Source of the DNA: Paenibacillus periandrae
GTDB taxonomy: Bacteria; Bacillota; Bacilli; Paenibacillales; NBRC-103111
DNA length: 64,000 nucleotides
Assembly: GCF_022458865.1 (NCBI RefSeq)
Contig: NZ_JAJNMU010000020.1
Span: 62,001-126,000, forward strand
Direction of reading: 5' to 3'
In this document: piece by piece, positions 33,678 through 42,342 of the stretch
Layout of the letters: each line of letters opens with the position of its first letter
Numbering within the stretch: the stretch's first letter is position 1
Position numbers and translations under genes: made by a program
The notes under the pieces: generated by a model
The model's input: the letters and a program-made list of their open reading frames with translations, nothing else
What the model was told of the DNA's origin: nothing
The model's database searches: none

Positions 33678-35026
33678 ATAGGACATTAATTAGAGTACTG
33701 CCTATACTCTTAGCCCTTTTTGTTTGCATGTGGGGATGGGATTCTGCAAAGAACTCCATCTATGCAGCAGAATCGCCTTCGTCAGGGAGACTGCAGCAAC
33801 TGATCGATGCTACCACAGCGGGTGGGGTACTGAATCTTCCCTCAGATACCTACCATGAAGCCATCATTGTGAAAAAACCGATTTCTATTGTCTCTGAAGC
33901 ACAGGCAACTCTTGTAAATTCAGCTAAAGATCGACCAGCTATCCGGATTGAAGCCGATCATGTTCTTCTAAAAGGGATATCCATTATTCAGGAGGGCCAG
34001 GGAGAAACAAGTGCTGTATTAGTGGCAAGTAATCGAAATGTCTTGGATTCGTTACATATTCAGACGCAAGCGTTTGGCATCATGATTCAGGATGGTAGCT
34101 TTAATGAAATCAGGGATACCACAATCCAGCGTTCCTCTCAGGACTCCAGCACCAGCAAGCTAACAGAAAAGCGTAACGGAATTGATCTATTTAACGCTCA
34201 TGACAATCTCATAATAGGAAATACGATCTCTTCCATGTTTGACGGCATCTACTTGGAAAGCAGCAACCGAAATCGTGTTGAACAAAATCAAGTTGATCAT
34301 TCCAGATATGGTGTTCACTGTATGTACACCGAAGGAACCTTCGTCAAAGGCAATACCGGTATGTTCAATATCACAGGTGCGATGGTGATGGGAGTCAAAG
34401 GGGCAGAAATCAGAGACAACACGTTTATTAAACAAAATGAGAGTGTCAACTCGCAGGGTCTGCTGTTTTTCGATGTTCAAAGCTCACGTATACGGAATAA
34501 CAAGGTGGAGGGAAACCGGGTTGGATTGTATATCGAACAATCCTTTAATAATGAATTTGAGGATAATGAAGTGCACCACAACTTTGTTGGAGTTCAATTT
34601 ATTGAATCCGAATCCAATCGATTTACAGCGAATGATTTTATTGGCAATGTGATTGAAGCCCAGGCAACTGACAGCCAAAATAACAGCTTTTCGGGAAACT
34701 TCTGGGAGGCATTTCGCGGAATCGATACGAATGGAGATGGAATTAGTGAACTTCCCTACCCAATCAACCCGTTTTTCCAAGCCTTGACCTCCAAAAATGC
34801 CGCCTATCAGCTTTTTTTTCAATCTCCGGGCATGCAATTTCTCGAAAGTATGTCGGTAATGGAGGACTCCGACTGGTCATCTGATCTCAATCCTCTCATG
34901 AAGCCTGCTCAGTCCATGATGGCGAATAACGATGATTCAGGCTCTAGTGCCCTGCTGCTCATCTCCTTGCTGCTTCTGCTTCTTTCTGTAAGTACAATTT
35001 ATTTTTTGGGGGTTAAACAAAGATGA
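33674..35026 (+). CDS. nosD: NosD-like periplasmic copper-handling beta-helix protein
   Basis: A 450-residue exported protein: signal peptide, then a right-handed parallel beta-helix (CASH-type repeats such as NAHDNLIIGNTISSMFDGIY, LESSNRNRVEQNQV, RNNKVEGNRVGLYIEQSFNN) and a C-terminal anchor (ALLLISLLLLLLSVSTIYFLG). NosD works with the NosFY ABC transporter in maturation of the copper sites of nitrous oxide reductase. Gene order YtkA-nosD-nosL-nosY-nosF with four-base overlaps is that of a nos accessory operon. The target enzyme NosZ is not in the window. Confidence 0.9.
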   Translation: MNRTLIRVLPILLALFVCMWGWDSAKNSIYAAESPSSGRLQQLIDATTAGGVLNLPSDTYHEAIIVKKPISIVSEAQATLVNSAKDRPAIRIEADHVLLKGISIIQEGQGETSAVLVASNRNVLDSLHIQTQAFGIMIQDGSFNEIRDTTIQRSSQDSSTSKLTEKRNGIDLFNAHDNLIIGNTISSMFDGIYLESSNRNRVEQNQVDHSRYGVHCMYTEGTFVKGNTGMFNITGAMVMGVKGAEIRDNTFIKQNESVNSQGLLFFDVQSSRIRNNKVEGNRVGLYIEQSFNNEFEDNEVHHNFVGVQFIESESNRFTANDFIGNVIEAQATDSQNNSFSGNFWEAFRGIDTNGDGISELPYPINPFFQALTSKNAAYQLFFQSPGMQFLESMSVMEDSDWSSDLNPLMKPAQSMMANNDDSGSSALLLISLLLLLLSVSTIYFLGVKQR

Positions 35027-35580
35027 AACGTTTATTTGCAACAGCTGCTTTTCTATGTATGGTTCTCTTTCTCTCCGCTTGCGCCAAAAGCGAATATAAA
35101 GCTCTTCCCATTAACGAAGAGGTAGACATTTGTGTCATTTGTAATATGCAGGTTAAAGATGATGCCTATGCCGTTCAGTTAACGACAAAGGAAGGCAAAA
35201 ACTTTAAATTTGATGATTTAGGCTGCATGAATGAATGGAAGCAAAAAAATAGTGTGGACAGTATTGGAGCCCAATTTGTCAGAGATTACAATACCAAGGA
35301 TTGGATCAAGTTCGAAGAGGCCAGCTACGTATTTCATCCCTCGTTTAAAACGCCAATGGCCTATGGGATTTATTCTTTTAAGAGCAAGGGTGATGCTGAA
35401 GCATTCATTGGCAGCCAAAAGAAAGGCAAGCTGATGACTGCAGCCGATTTAAGCACACACACTTGGGAAAGAAGCAGCAATACCATGCACATGGATATGG
35501 ATGGAGCCCATAAAATGCAAGACAGCTCGACAAAAAAGCCTGAAGCCGGGAACGCCGATAAAGGAATGCACGGTAAATGA
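35023..35580 (+). CDS. nosL: NosL-like copper-binding lipoprotein
   Basis: A 185-residue lipoprotein (lipobox LSAC) of the NosL family, a Cu(I) chaperone for nitrous oxide reductase. The metal-binding CVICNMQV is followed by FDDLGCMNEW, the second conserved motif. A His/Met-rich C-terminal tail (MHMDMDGAHKMQ) may bind extra copper. It overlaps nosD and nosY by four bases on either side, so expression is coupled. Confidence 0.92.
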   Translation: MKRLFATAAFLCMVLFLSACAKSEYKALPINEEVDICVICNMQVKDDAYAVQLTTKEGKNFKFDDLGCMNEWKQKNSVDSIGAQFVRDYNTKDWIKFEEASYVFHPSFKTPMAYGIYSFKSKGDAEAFIGSQKKGKLMTAADLSTHTWERSSNTMHMDMDGAHKMQDSSTKKPEAGNADKGMHGK

Positions 35581-36395
35581 GCACCCTTCACATTGCGCTT
35601 CGGGAAGTAAAAATTGGCTTTCGCAATCCCTGGTCCTATTCCTTTATGGTTTTGTTTACCTTGTTCAGCCTGTCGCTGCTTGTCATTAATGTCCAGTATT
35701 TCTCCCGGGGTTATTCAAGTACCACGGCCTCTATGCTTAATTTAACTCTGTATTTACTGCCTTTAATGACGCTGCTGCTCGGGGCATTTTCACTTACAGC
35801 AGAAAAAGAGGAGGGAAGCTGGCAGCTCTTGTCCACCTATCCCATATCAACCGTGTCTTTTGTTGTAGGCAAATACATCGGTCTGAGCACAGTTCTTCTG
35901 AGCATTGTTGCATTTGGCTATGGAATTACAGGAGTAGTTGGGTTCATGACTGGCAAAGGGCTGACAGCGGATGCTTTCGGACTGTTCTTTTCTTTTACTA
36001 CAGGCCTGGTACTTTTGTTTTTGGCGATCGCCCTTGTGCTTGATACACTGGCACGCAACCGTTGGCAGGCGCTGACCTTTGCTGTCACGGTTTGGTTTTT
36101 TGCCATCATCGGTTGGCCGACACTTCTGATCGCTATGCTCGGACTGCTGCCCTATATCTGGATCAAGCCAGCGTTAACCGCACTCACGATGATCAACCCG
36201 GCTGAATTGGTAAGACTATTTGTTGTTATCAAGCTTGGCGGGGGGGCAGTACTGGGGCCCGAGTACTATCAATGGGTTCAGTGGATCAAGCATCCTGCAG
36301 GTGCCTGGATATTCGTTCTTCTCTGTTTGGTATGGATTGGGCTCTCGGTTGGCTTTGCCAACCTGATTTGGGAGAGGAGTCGGTCGCGTGGATAA
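35577..36395 (+). CDS. nosY: NosY-like ABC transporter permease
   Basis: A 272-residue permease with about six transmembrane helices, including SYSFMVLFTLFSLSLLVINVQ, LYLLPLMTLLLGAFSLTAEKEE and a C-terminal WIFVLLCLVWIGLSVGFANLIW. Together with NosF it forms the ABC exporter thought to supply a sulfur species for the Cu4S centre of NosZ. The AEKEEGSWQLLSTYP segment is characteristic of ABC-2 permeases of this group. Overlaps nosL (4 bases) and nosF (8 bases). Confidence 0.88.
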   Translation: MSTLHIALREVKIGFRNPWSYSFMVLFTLFSLSLLVINVQYFSRGYSSTTASMLNLTLYLLPLMTLLLGAFSLTAEKEEGSWQLLSTYPISTVSFVVGKYIGLSTVLLSIVAFGYGITGVVGFMTGKGLTADAFGLFFSFTTGLVLLFLAIALVLDTLARNRWQALTFAVTVWFFAIIGWPTLLIAMLGLLPYIWIKPALTALTMINPAELVRLFVVIKLGGGAVLGPEYYQWVQWIKHPAGAWIFVLLCLVWIGLSVGFANLIWERSRSRG

Positions 36396-37143
36396 TAATG
36401 TGCTGGAGCTTGCTGGCATCCGCAAGGAGCTGGGAGGACGGTGGATCATCCATGATGCAAGCTTACGTCTGGGTCAAGGGGAAGTACTTGCCTTATGCGG
36501 GGGCAATGGCGCTGGAAAAAGCACGCTGCTCAGAATGGTTGCAGGCATTCTGCAGCCCACAGCAGGCGAGATTTGGATTAAAGGCAAGACGTGGAAGCAC
36601 GATCGTAAGGGATATGCACAGCAAATCGGCTACATGCCGGACGAATATTTGTTTGGGCAAGGCTTGTCCGCCGAGGAAACCTTAGCTTTCTGGGCATCCT
36701 TGCGCAAGGTTTCATCTACACGGGTGAGCGAAGTATTAAAGCTGGTTGGTCTTCTGGAAGTACGACGCTCAAAAGTAAGCTCCTTTTCTAAAGGAATGCG
36801 GCAGCGGCTGTTATTTGCTCAAGCCCTTTTGGCTAAGCCGTCATTGCTTATTATGGATGAACCGACAAACGGTCTGGATCCTTACTGGATGGGATCCTTT
36901 GTTGAGCTGATCCGGTACGTCAAGAATGAAGGCCATGCAGTTATTTTCTCTACTCACCAGCTGCAAATTGCCGAATCGATTTCCGACTATGTTATTTTCC
37001 TGAAGGAGGGTAAGGTCGCTGAGCAGGGAACAACAGCCTCGTTAATCGAGCGTTACGGCTCTTATGGTTTAACTGCAGCCTTTGATAAGCTGTTTGCTTA
37101 CCCCGATCCGTCCGTGTCAGCAATAGAGGTCGTTCAGCCATGA
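36388..37143 (+). CDS. nosF: NosF-like ABC transporter ATP-binding protein
   Basis: A 251-residue ATPase: Walker A CGGNGAGKSTL, Q-loop QIGYMPDE, signature SSFSKGMRQRL, Walker B LLIMDEPTNGLDP, H-loop FSTHQ. It powers the NosY permease in copper-site maturation. A GTG start at 36388 overlaps the end of nosY; the TlpA-like gene in turn overlaps its end by four bases. All essential motifs are present. Confidence 0.9.
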   Translation: MDNNVLELAGIRKELGGRWIIHDASLRLGQGEVLALCGGNGAGKSTLLRMVAGILQPTAGEIWIKGKTWKHDRKGYAQQIGYMPDEYLFGQGLSAEETLAFWASLRKVSSTRVSEVLKLVGLLEVRRSKVSSFSKGMRQRLLFAQALLAKPSLLIMDEPTNGLDPYWMGSFVELIRYVKNEGHAVIFSTHQLQIAESISDYVIFLKEGKVAEQGTTASLIERYGSYGLTAAFDKLFAYPDPSVSAIEVVQP

Positions 37144-37661
37144 AGGAATGGCGTAAATGGACTACCTTGGTGGTGATCGTTGTTATCGGCGCTGCTTTGA
37201 TATATACCTTGTTTCAGCCGCAGCCCAAACTGGCTCATAGCCTCAAGCCGGGGGACCCTGCTCCGGACTTTACCTCTATCACATTGGATGGGGCCAGTAT
37301 AAAGCTGTCCGATTATAGGGGAAAGGGTGTGTTGCTGAATTTTTGGGCTTCCTGGTGTACCCCCTGTGTTGAAGAGATGCCCCGTATGAACAAAGCTTAT
37401 CGATTAAATACGTCGAATGTAGAAATTATCGCGGTAAATGTAGGCGAGTCCAGAGGGACTGCGCGGGAGTTTCTGACAACACTAGGGATTGATTTTCCTG
37501 TTTGGTTGGACCCAAGTGGTGAGGCTGCACAAAGCTATAAAGTAACAGGACTTCCTGCAACATTTCTCATTGACAAGCAAGGTAGGCTAGTTAAAGCAGT
37601 TGCCGGCGAGCTGCCTAATGACAAGATTATAGTTGAGCATTTAAAATCGATTGAACCCTGA
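37140..37661 (+). CDS. TlpA/ResA-like membrane-anchored thiol-disulfide oxidoreductase
   Basis: A 173-residue thioredoxin-fold protein with one N-terminal transmembrane helix (WTTLVVIVVIGAALIYTLF) and active site FWASWCTPCVEEMP facing outside; the conserved GLPATFLID cis-proline loop is present. Such proteins keep haem-binding or copper-binding cysteines reduced during cytochrome c or copper-enzyme assembly. It is the last gene of the nosD-type operon and is followed by a strong terminator. Confidence 0.9.
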   Translation: MKEWRKWTTLVVIVVIGAALIYTLFQPQPKLAHSLKPGDPAPDFTSITLDGASIKLSDYRGKGVLLNFWASWCTPCVEEMPRMNKAYRLNTSNVEIIAVNVGESRGTAREFLTTLGIDFPVWLDPSGEAAQSYKVTGLPATFLIDKQGRLVKAVAGELPNDKIIVEHLKSIEP

Positions 37662-37666
37662 ATACA

Positions 37667-37716
37667 AGAATCGGCCTCCAACTCACTATCACAGTGAGCG
37701 AGGCCGATTCTTTTTT
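37667..37716. terminator. Bidirectional intrinsic terminator
   Basis: Arms AGAATCGGCCTC and GAGGCCGATTCT with a second inner stem, followed by T6. It separates the Nos operon from the converging FixH-like gene. Confidence 0.9.
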
Positions 37717-37734
37717 ATCCCAAATCAAGTTTAG

Positions 37735-38235
37735 CTAATGGTGACTTCCGCCTCCAGCATTCTCGCTGGTTTTATCGGCAGGCTTTGACGATTTGCCCAC
37801 AAATTGTGCAAGCTCTGCATCGCTTGGTTTGCCTACAATAAATCGTTGGGCTGGCATAATACTCTGGTCGCCGGATGTCACATAGGTTCGTAAGTAATAG
37901 ATACCATCCTGATCAAAGGTATAGGCTGCTTTAAAAACGCCCTCACCTTCGTAAACTGGGGACAGACGCAGCTTGGACGGGTTGCCTTCGGCTGATTTCC
38001 AAATTTCAAAATCAACTTGAGCTCCTTGATTGACCTGAACCCCCTTATCGGTCACCTTAACACGTAGAGAAGCCTCCGTATGCGGAGCTATGCGCTCCGG
38101 AAGAACAAACTCCGCTTTCACATGCTGTGGATTGATACCATCCGCCGTGCCGCTGCGGATGGTAGGTGTAAGTGAACATCCCGTTACGGACAGCAGCAGC
38201 ACAACCACAGCCAAACTTGTGTATATCGATTTCAT
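37735..38235 (-). CDS. FixH/YtkA-like lipoprotein
   Basis: A 166-residue lipoprotein (lipobox VTGC) with a beta-sandwich of the YtkA/FixH type (QHVKAEFVLPERIAPHTEAS, GVFKAAYTFDQDGIYYLRTY) and a C-terminal tail ending GGGSHH. ATG 38235 is preceded by AAGGAGA. It is 14 bases downstream of the PepSY gene and should be co-transcribed with it. Probably a metal- or haem-site helper; exact role unknown. Confidence 0.75.
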   Translation of the reverse strand: MKSIYTSLAVVVLLLSVTGCSLTPTIRSGTADGINPQHVKAEFVLPERIAPHTEASLRVKVTDKGVQVNQGAQVDFEIWKSAEGNPSKLRLSPVYEGEGVFKAAYTFDQDGIYYLRTYVTSGDQSIMPAQRFIVGKPSDAELAQFVGKSSKPADKTSENAGGGSHH

Positions 38236-38249
38236 GCTCGAGCTCTCCT

Positions 38250-39584
38250 TTACATGTACCATGACTTCAATGCAGGAATTCGTGTTAGAACAAATCGGTC
38301 AAGCAAGAAAACAATAATGATAGAAATACCAACAAGAGGCATGATGATCCCTAACACAATGATGATGATACCCAAATTGCGGACTAGCTTAGGGTTTTTA
38401 GCTTTAGGCGGGGCACCTAGCTTTCCTCCAGGCTTGCGCTTCAGCCACATCGTATAGGCGCTAATTACAATTAGCAGCAATCCCAAGCAGGCAATTAATC
38501 CGAGTAGTTGGTTAGGCCATCCAAACAGGTGCCCCTCATGAAACGCAATCCCTAAGGAAATATACTTGGCAGTGGCACCATAATCCGTAAAGCGGACATC
38601 AGAAAGCACATGGCCCGAATATTGGTCAATGTGCATGGTTACATTGTTGACAGGGTTCGAGGCTGAAACTGATAGGGTATAAACGCCTTTTTCACCTTTA
38701 GGCATGGATATGGTATAAGGTGGCGCTACACGCTTCAGTTGGGCGACTGTTATTATATCCTCCAAAGCCAAGGCAGTGCTTTGTCCTGCTGTAGAATAAG
38801 GAACAGGAATATTCTCGGCAGCCCAAGGTACATTCTCAGCCACATCCTTGGTAACTGGGGCATTAGATAAAGGTTTCGCCATAAAGTTGTTGGCGAATGG
38901 AGGGGTCGATGTGTTCGTTGCGGCGGCAAAATTACTGATCTGATTGCCTAGCACGCCAGACCAAGGAAGCCCGCCCATTATAATAAGCGCGATAAGCAGG
39001 GACAGCCAAAACGCAGGGACAGCGTGCACATCCCGCCAGAATGTTCTTTTATTGGTGCCGCGCAGTCTGGGCAGTATGGTTCCCCAAATGTCAGCCCGAT
39101 TTCTGGGCCACCATAAATAAAGTCCGCTAATGAGCAGAATAAGTGTCCAGCATGCGGTAAGCTCCACAAGCCGATTAGCTACATCGCCACCTACAACAAA
39201 TTGGCTGTGGAGCTTTTTTATTATAGCCATAAAAGTTTCATCCGACTTCTGCGTCCCTATAATGGAACCCTTGTAAGGATCGACAAACACGGTAGAGGCT
39301 GCTTTGTTGACGGTGGCGCTGAATCTTGTGGATTGTTTGGGATCATCCGACACCGTTACCGCGCTGATTTGTGCATCGGGAAAAGCCTCCTTCACGCGGT
39401 TGGATTGCTCGGTCAATGAAAGGGTAGAGGAGCCAACAGCACTTACCTGGTATAAATGCTCGTATAGCTGGTTTTCAATTTGCGTCTTGAACAAATAAAT
39501 ACCGCCACTAATAGCGAGTAAGGCAATGATGGGGGCGAAGATGATCCCGGCAAAAAAATGCCATCGCCATACTAAGCCATACAT
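38250..39584 (-). CDS. PepSY-domain membrane protein
   Basis: A 444-residue PepSY-associated membrane protein with four or more helices: WRWHFFAGIIFAPIIALLAI at the start, CWTLILLISGLYLWWP in the middle, FHEGHLFGWPNQLLGLIACL and a C-terminal helix pair. Periplasmic loops carry PepSY domains (ISAVTVSDDPKQSTRF, YKGSIIGTQKSDETF). Family members include iron-uptake-linked reductase-like proteins. Its promoter has the shared palindrome with a perfect -10, placing it in the same regulon as the Nos-type genes. Confidence 0.85.
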   Translation of the reverse strand: MYGLVWRWHFFAGIIFAPIIALLAISGGIYLFKTQIENQLYEHLYQVSAVGSSTLSLTEQSNRVKEAFPDAQISAVTVSDDPKQSTRFSATVNKAASTVFVDPYKGSIIGTQKSDETFMAIIKKLHSQFVVGGDVANRLVELTACWTLILLISGLYLWWPRNRADIWGTILPRLRGTNKRTFWRDVHAVPAFWLSLLIALIIMGGLPWSGVLGNQISNFAAATNTSTPPFANNFMAKPLSNAPVTKDVAENVPWAAENIPVPYSTAGQSTALALEDIITVAQLKRVAPPYTISMPKGEKGVYTLSVSASNPVNNVTMHIDQYSGHVLSDVRFTDYGATAKYISLGIAFHEGHLFGWPNQLLGLIACLGLLLIVISAYTMWLKRKPGGKLGAPPKAKNPKLVRNLGIIIIVLGIIMPLVGISIIIVFLLDRFVLTRIPALKSWYM

Positions 39585-39931
39585 AGAGCCCTTGGTGAGG
39601 CGGGCGGTCTTGGCTTGTTGTTCTTCCTCCTTTGGGAATTAATATAGGTTGTGGTTCATCTGGGATTGTCTTTGGAAGCTTGGGAGCTGGCATTGACAAG
39701 TTTATGACATCCTCTCATTAAAAGTTGAAGCAAGCCAAGGCAATTAACAGTTTTAAATTCTTTTGCCAAGCTTGGAACAGAGTAATTATAGCTTCCAAAT
39801 AGGCAAAAAAAAATGACTACAAAGAGTCATTTCGATCGTACGGTGTTCACAATATGTTCACTAAAAGGTTAGTGACTGATTTGTCAACATGAACGATTTT
39901 TTGAATTTTAAGGTAGCATTGCGAATGGTGA
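39585..39931. other. Intergenic region at the right boundary of the respiratory island
   Basis: Holds the promoter of the PepSY gene with operator site 10. No gene seen. The sequence to the right (from about 39.9 kb) belongs to a different, degraded region. Confidence 0.5.
39813..39830 (-). promoter_or_regulatory. Shared palindromic operator, site 10 (PepSY gene)
   Basis: ATGACTACAAAGAGTCAT, the most symmetrical copy. On the minus strand 22 bases separate it from TATAAT (39785-39790 on the plus strand). Confidence 0.8.
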
Positions 39932-40351
39932 TTGACGCTATCTCAAATCGAGGATAACATAATAGTAATAATTACATTTAAATATATAGGAGGACGTGGC
40001 TCAGCTTATTATGAAGTCGCCAAAACCTTGAACAACACTACAAATTTTTCTGTACCGAACATGAATGGGTTTCTTGTCGGTTACGAAAAACGATGTCCGT
40101 TAACACCGGAAGAACGTCTTATTATAGCTTCCTTGTTTCGGTTGCCACGGGAGGTGTGGATTGCCGCCCGTCAAATCCGGTTAGGCATGCATTCATCCAT
40201 TTTCAAAAGTTTGAAGGCTTCATGGTCTAAGCGCATGGAAGTGATTCAATGGATGGATAAGTGGGCAAGACAGCAACCACAGGAGCCAGTAACTCCTCCT
40301 GCTCCAAACGAGGAGGGGATCAGCATTGTCGATAACGATTTCAATTCATAA
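39932..40351 (+). pseudogene. CotS-like spore coat kinase, C-terminal remnant
   Basis: The frame has no credible start and begins inside a kinase-like fold (QIEDNIIVIITFKYIGGRG), then VGYEKRCPLTPEERLIIASL and FRLPREVWIAARQIRLGMHS, resembling the C-terminus of CotS/YsxE-type aminoglycoside-phosphotransferase-like spore coat proteins. About two thirds of a normal protein is missing. Assignment is by general resemblance only. Confidence 0.4.
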
Positions 40352-40411
40352 CACGAATAATCCCGTCAAAGAGTCAAGCTCTAAGGGCGAAGAGAAAAAA
40401 GCCGTATATGA

Positions 40412-40756
40412 TTACCAATTGGGTACGGGTTCAGCGGTAAGCCTCAAGTATTGGGTGTACAGCAAAGGAATGGCGAAAGTCGTGTAACCGTGTCCTTTCG
40501 GGGAAGGAAAGAAATAACCATTTGCATCCGAAAACAAACGAACTTGCTTCACATAGAGCATGGCATCGATGAAGGAGTTCATTGGACAGAGGAACCAGCC
40601 TGTCCTTGCTGAATTCCCATCCATGCTCGTCAGTACACCGGCGTGCAAATCAACATCTCGAACATTGAGATTCAATGTTTCTGAAATACAGGTATCCGCA
40701 TGTTTGAAAAACGCGAGCTCATCGTTGCTAAAGATATGGGGGATGTATTGGGGTCC
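40412..40756 (-). pseudogene. Tyrosine recombinase (integrase) fragment
   Basis: The minus strand encodes YIPHIFSNDELAFFKHADT, then CISETLNLNVRDVDLHAGVL and GYFFPSPKGHGYTTFAI, the start of the catalytic domain of XerC-like tyrosine recombinases. The first catalytic arginine (usually in RISE) reads C here, and the C-terminal H-x-x-R and Tyr are missing. The fragment begins immediately at the stop codon of the spoVB-like gene, as if it had inserted there. Confidence 0.6.
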
Positions 40757-42259
40757 TCAACGACGTTCCTTTTTTAGGAACCGCATTATTATATAGAGGA
40801 TCATGCAACCATTTATGAGAGTCATTTCACCAATAGATTGTACATAGTGGGGCAGATGAAAAGCTTGAGATGCCAGTTTAGCCAATAATAAACTCACGGC
40901 AAATAGTAAGATAATGACGAACGTGCTGGAGGATAACCCTGTCAGTAATCTTTTGGTATAGGTTCTTAGGGTGTTCATATTCCATAAGGCTGCAATCAAT
41001 TCCAGGGAAAGGATACCGATGGCAGCTCCCGCATAGGTGAATCCTGGAATGGCGATTAAATAATAATTGAGTGCTATCGAGCAAACAGCGCCGATGATTA
41101 ACCCAATTAGAGGTGTGTTTTTATCTCCGGTTCCCCATAAAGCAATGGTGGAAAGTTCCCTGATTCCTGACAGAAGAGGAGCTAAGGCCAAGTAACGAAT
41201 ACCGATTTCCGCTGAACCGTTGGAAAATATCAAATTCGAAAGGTCCCCGGCATAAAAGAACAAAACCAAACCCGAACCGCATCCCCAAAGCCAAACGATT
41301 TCCAACGCTGATTTCGTACGCCAAACGAATCGGTCCTGCAGTCCTGCTTGCCAATCTGCTGTAACTTTGGTCGACAACGTATAGGCCAAAGCGGATGTAA
41401 CTAGCGAAGGCATATATACTATCGTTGTAGCCATGCCGGTAATAATGCCGTAAACGGAAGTCGCATCGGAAACACTCAAACCTGCAGCTTGCAGCCGCTG
41501 TGGAATAATGAGGGCATCGAGAAAATCAGAAACGGGAACAATAAATCGCGTAGCAAGAATGGAAAATGCCGTGTGGATAAACAAAAATACACCGGGCATA
41601 GTCAACTGCTGGAAAGTTCTTTTATAATTAAAAGTCAGTTTGTGAACCGTAGAACTCATTAATACGATTAGCAAAAAGATCAAGGATATAAGAGCCCCAG
41701 CAGGAGCTCCTAACATAGAGCCGCCGACCGTATACGAGATACCGAACCGCAACCATGTGGTTGCTATAGTGATCATCACAGCAATGCGAACGAGTTGTTC
41801 AATAAGTTCTGACACCACTATATACCCGTAATATTCCATTCCCTGCAGAAACCCGCGTAATAGACTGAGGAATGGTACGATAGCTACAGCGGGGGCAATA
41901 CACTGAATGGCAAATTCAAGATGAGCATTACCCAACAGGAGAGAGATAGGGGACGCAAAGGTGTAGCAATAAAACCCCAAGATGATGCCAAACATAGCAA
42001 GAAAAATGGCCGTACCATTAAATAACCGCCACCCTTGCTCACAGTCTCTCGCTGTAGAAAGGGCAAGCGCCGTTGGGAATCCTCCTGTAATGATGGTAAG
42101 GATTAGGGCGTATACGGAATACGCCATTTGATAAAGCCCTATACCTTCGGGTCCGAGCAACCTGAATAACACAATTCGAGCAAAAAAACCTATTACCTTT
42201 ACAAGGAAAATGGCACCCGAACGAAGTGCCATCTGTTTTGCCAGCTCGGGTAACCTCAT
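40757..42259 (-). CDS. spoVB: SpoVB-like polysaccharide/lipid flippase (MOP superfamily)
   Basis: A 500-residue membrane protein with about 12-14 helices of the MATE/MOP flippase superfamily, resembling stage V sporulation protein B, thought to flip lipid-linked precursors during spore cortex synthesis. Typical are GAIFLVKVIGFFARIVLFRL, LLGPEGIGLYQMAYSVYALI and SLLRGFLQGMEYYGYIVVSE. The gene ends KKERR and directly abuts a recombinase fragment. It may belong to a subgroup specific to Paenibacillus; function by homology. Confidence 0.82.
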   Translation of the reverse strand: MRLPELAKQMALRSGAIFLVKVIGFFARIVLFRLLGPEGIGLYQMAYSVYALILTIITGGFPTALALSTARDCEQGWRLFNGTAIFLAMFGIILGFYCYTFASPISLLLGNAHLEFAIQCIAPAVAIVPFLSLLRGFLQGMEYYGYIVVSELIEQLVRIAVMITIATTWLRFGISYTVGGSMLGAPAGALISLIFLLIVLMSSTVHKLTFNYKRTFQQLTMPGVFLFIHTAFSILATRFIVPVSDFLDALIIPQRLQAAGLSVSDATSVYGIITGMATTIVYMPSLVTSALAYTLSTKVTADWQAGLQDRFVWRTKSALEIVWLWGCGSGLVLFFYAGDLSNLIFSNGSAEIGIRYLALAPLLSGIRELSTIALWGTGDKNTPLIGLIIGAVCSIALNYYLIAIPGFTYAGAAIGILSLELIAALWNMNTLRTYTKRLLTGLSSSTFVIILLFAVSLLLAKLASQAFHLPHYVQSIGEMTLINGCMILYIIMRFLKKERR

Positions 42260-42342
42260 AGTTTCACCTCAGATATCTGTAGGGCTTTGTCCTAATTATC
42301 ATATTGCACAAGCCATTCAGATATGATTCGAGGCAAGACAAG

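Noticed and set aside
20404..39830. The palindromes being ordinary FNR or Crp sites.
   Set aside because: The half-site TGACT/AGTCA does not match TTGAT-N4-ATCAA or TGTGA-N6-TCACA; only the overall spacing geometry is similar. A Crp/Fnr-family relative with altered specificity remains possible.
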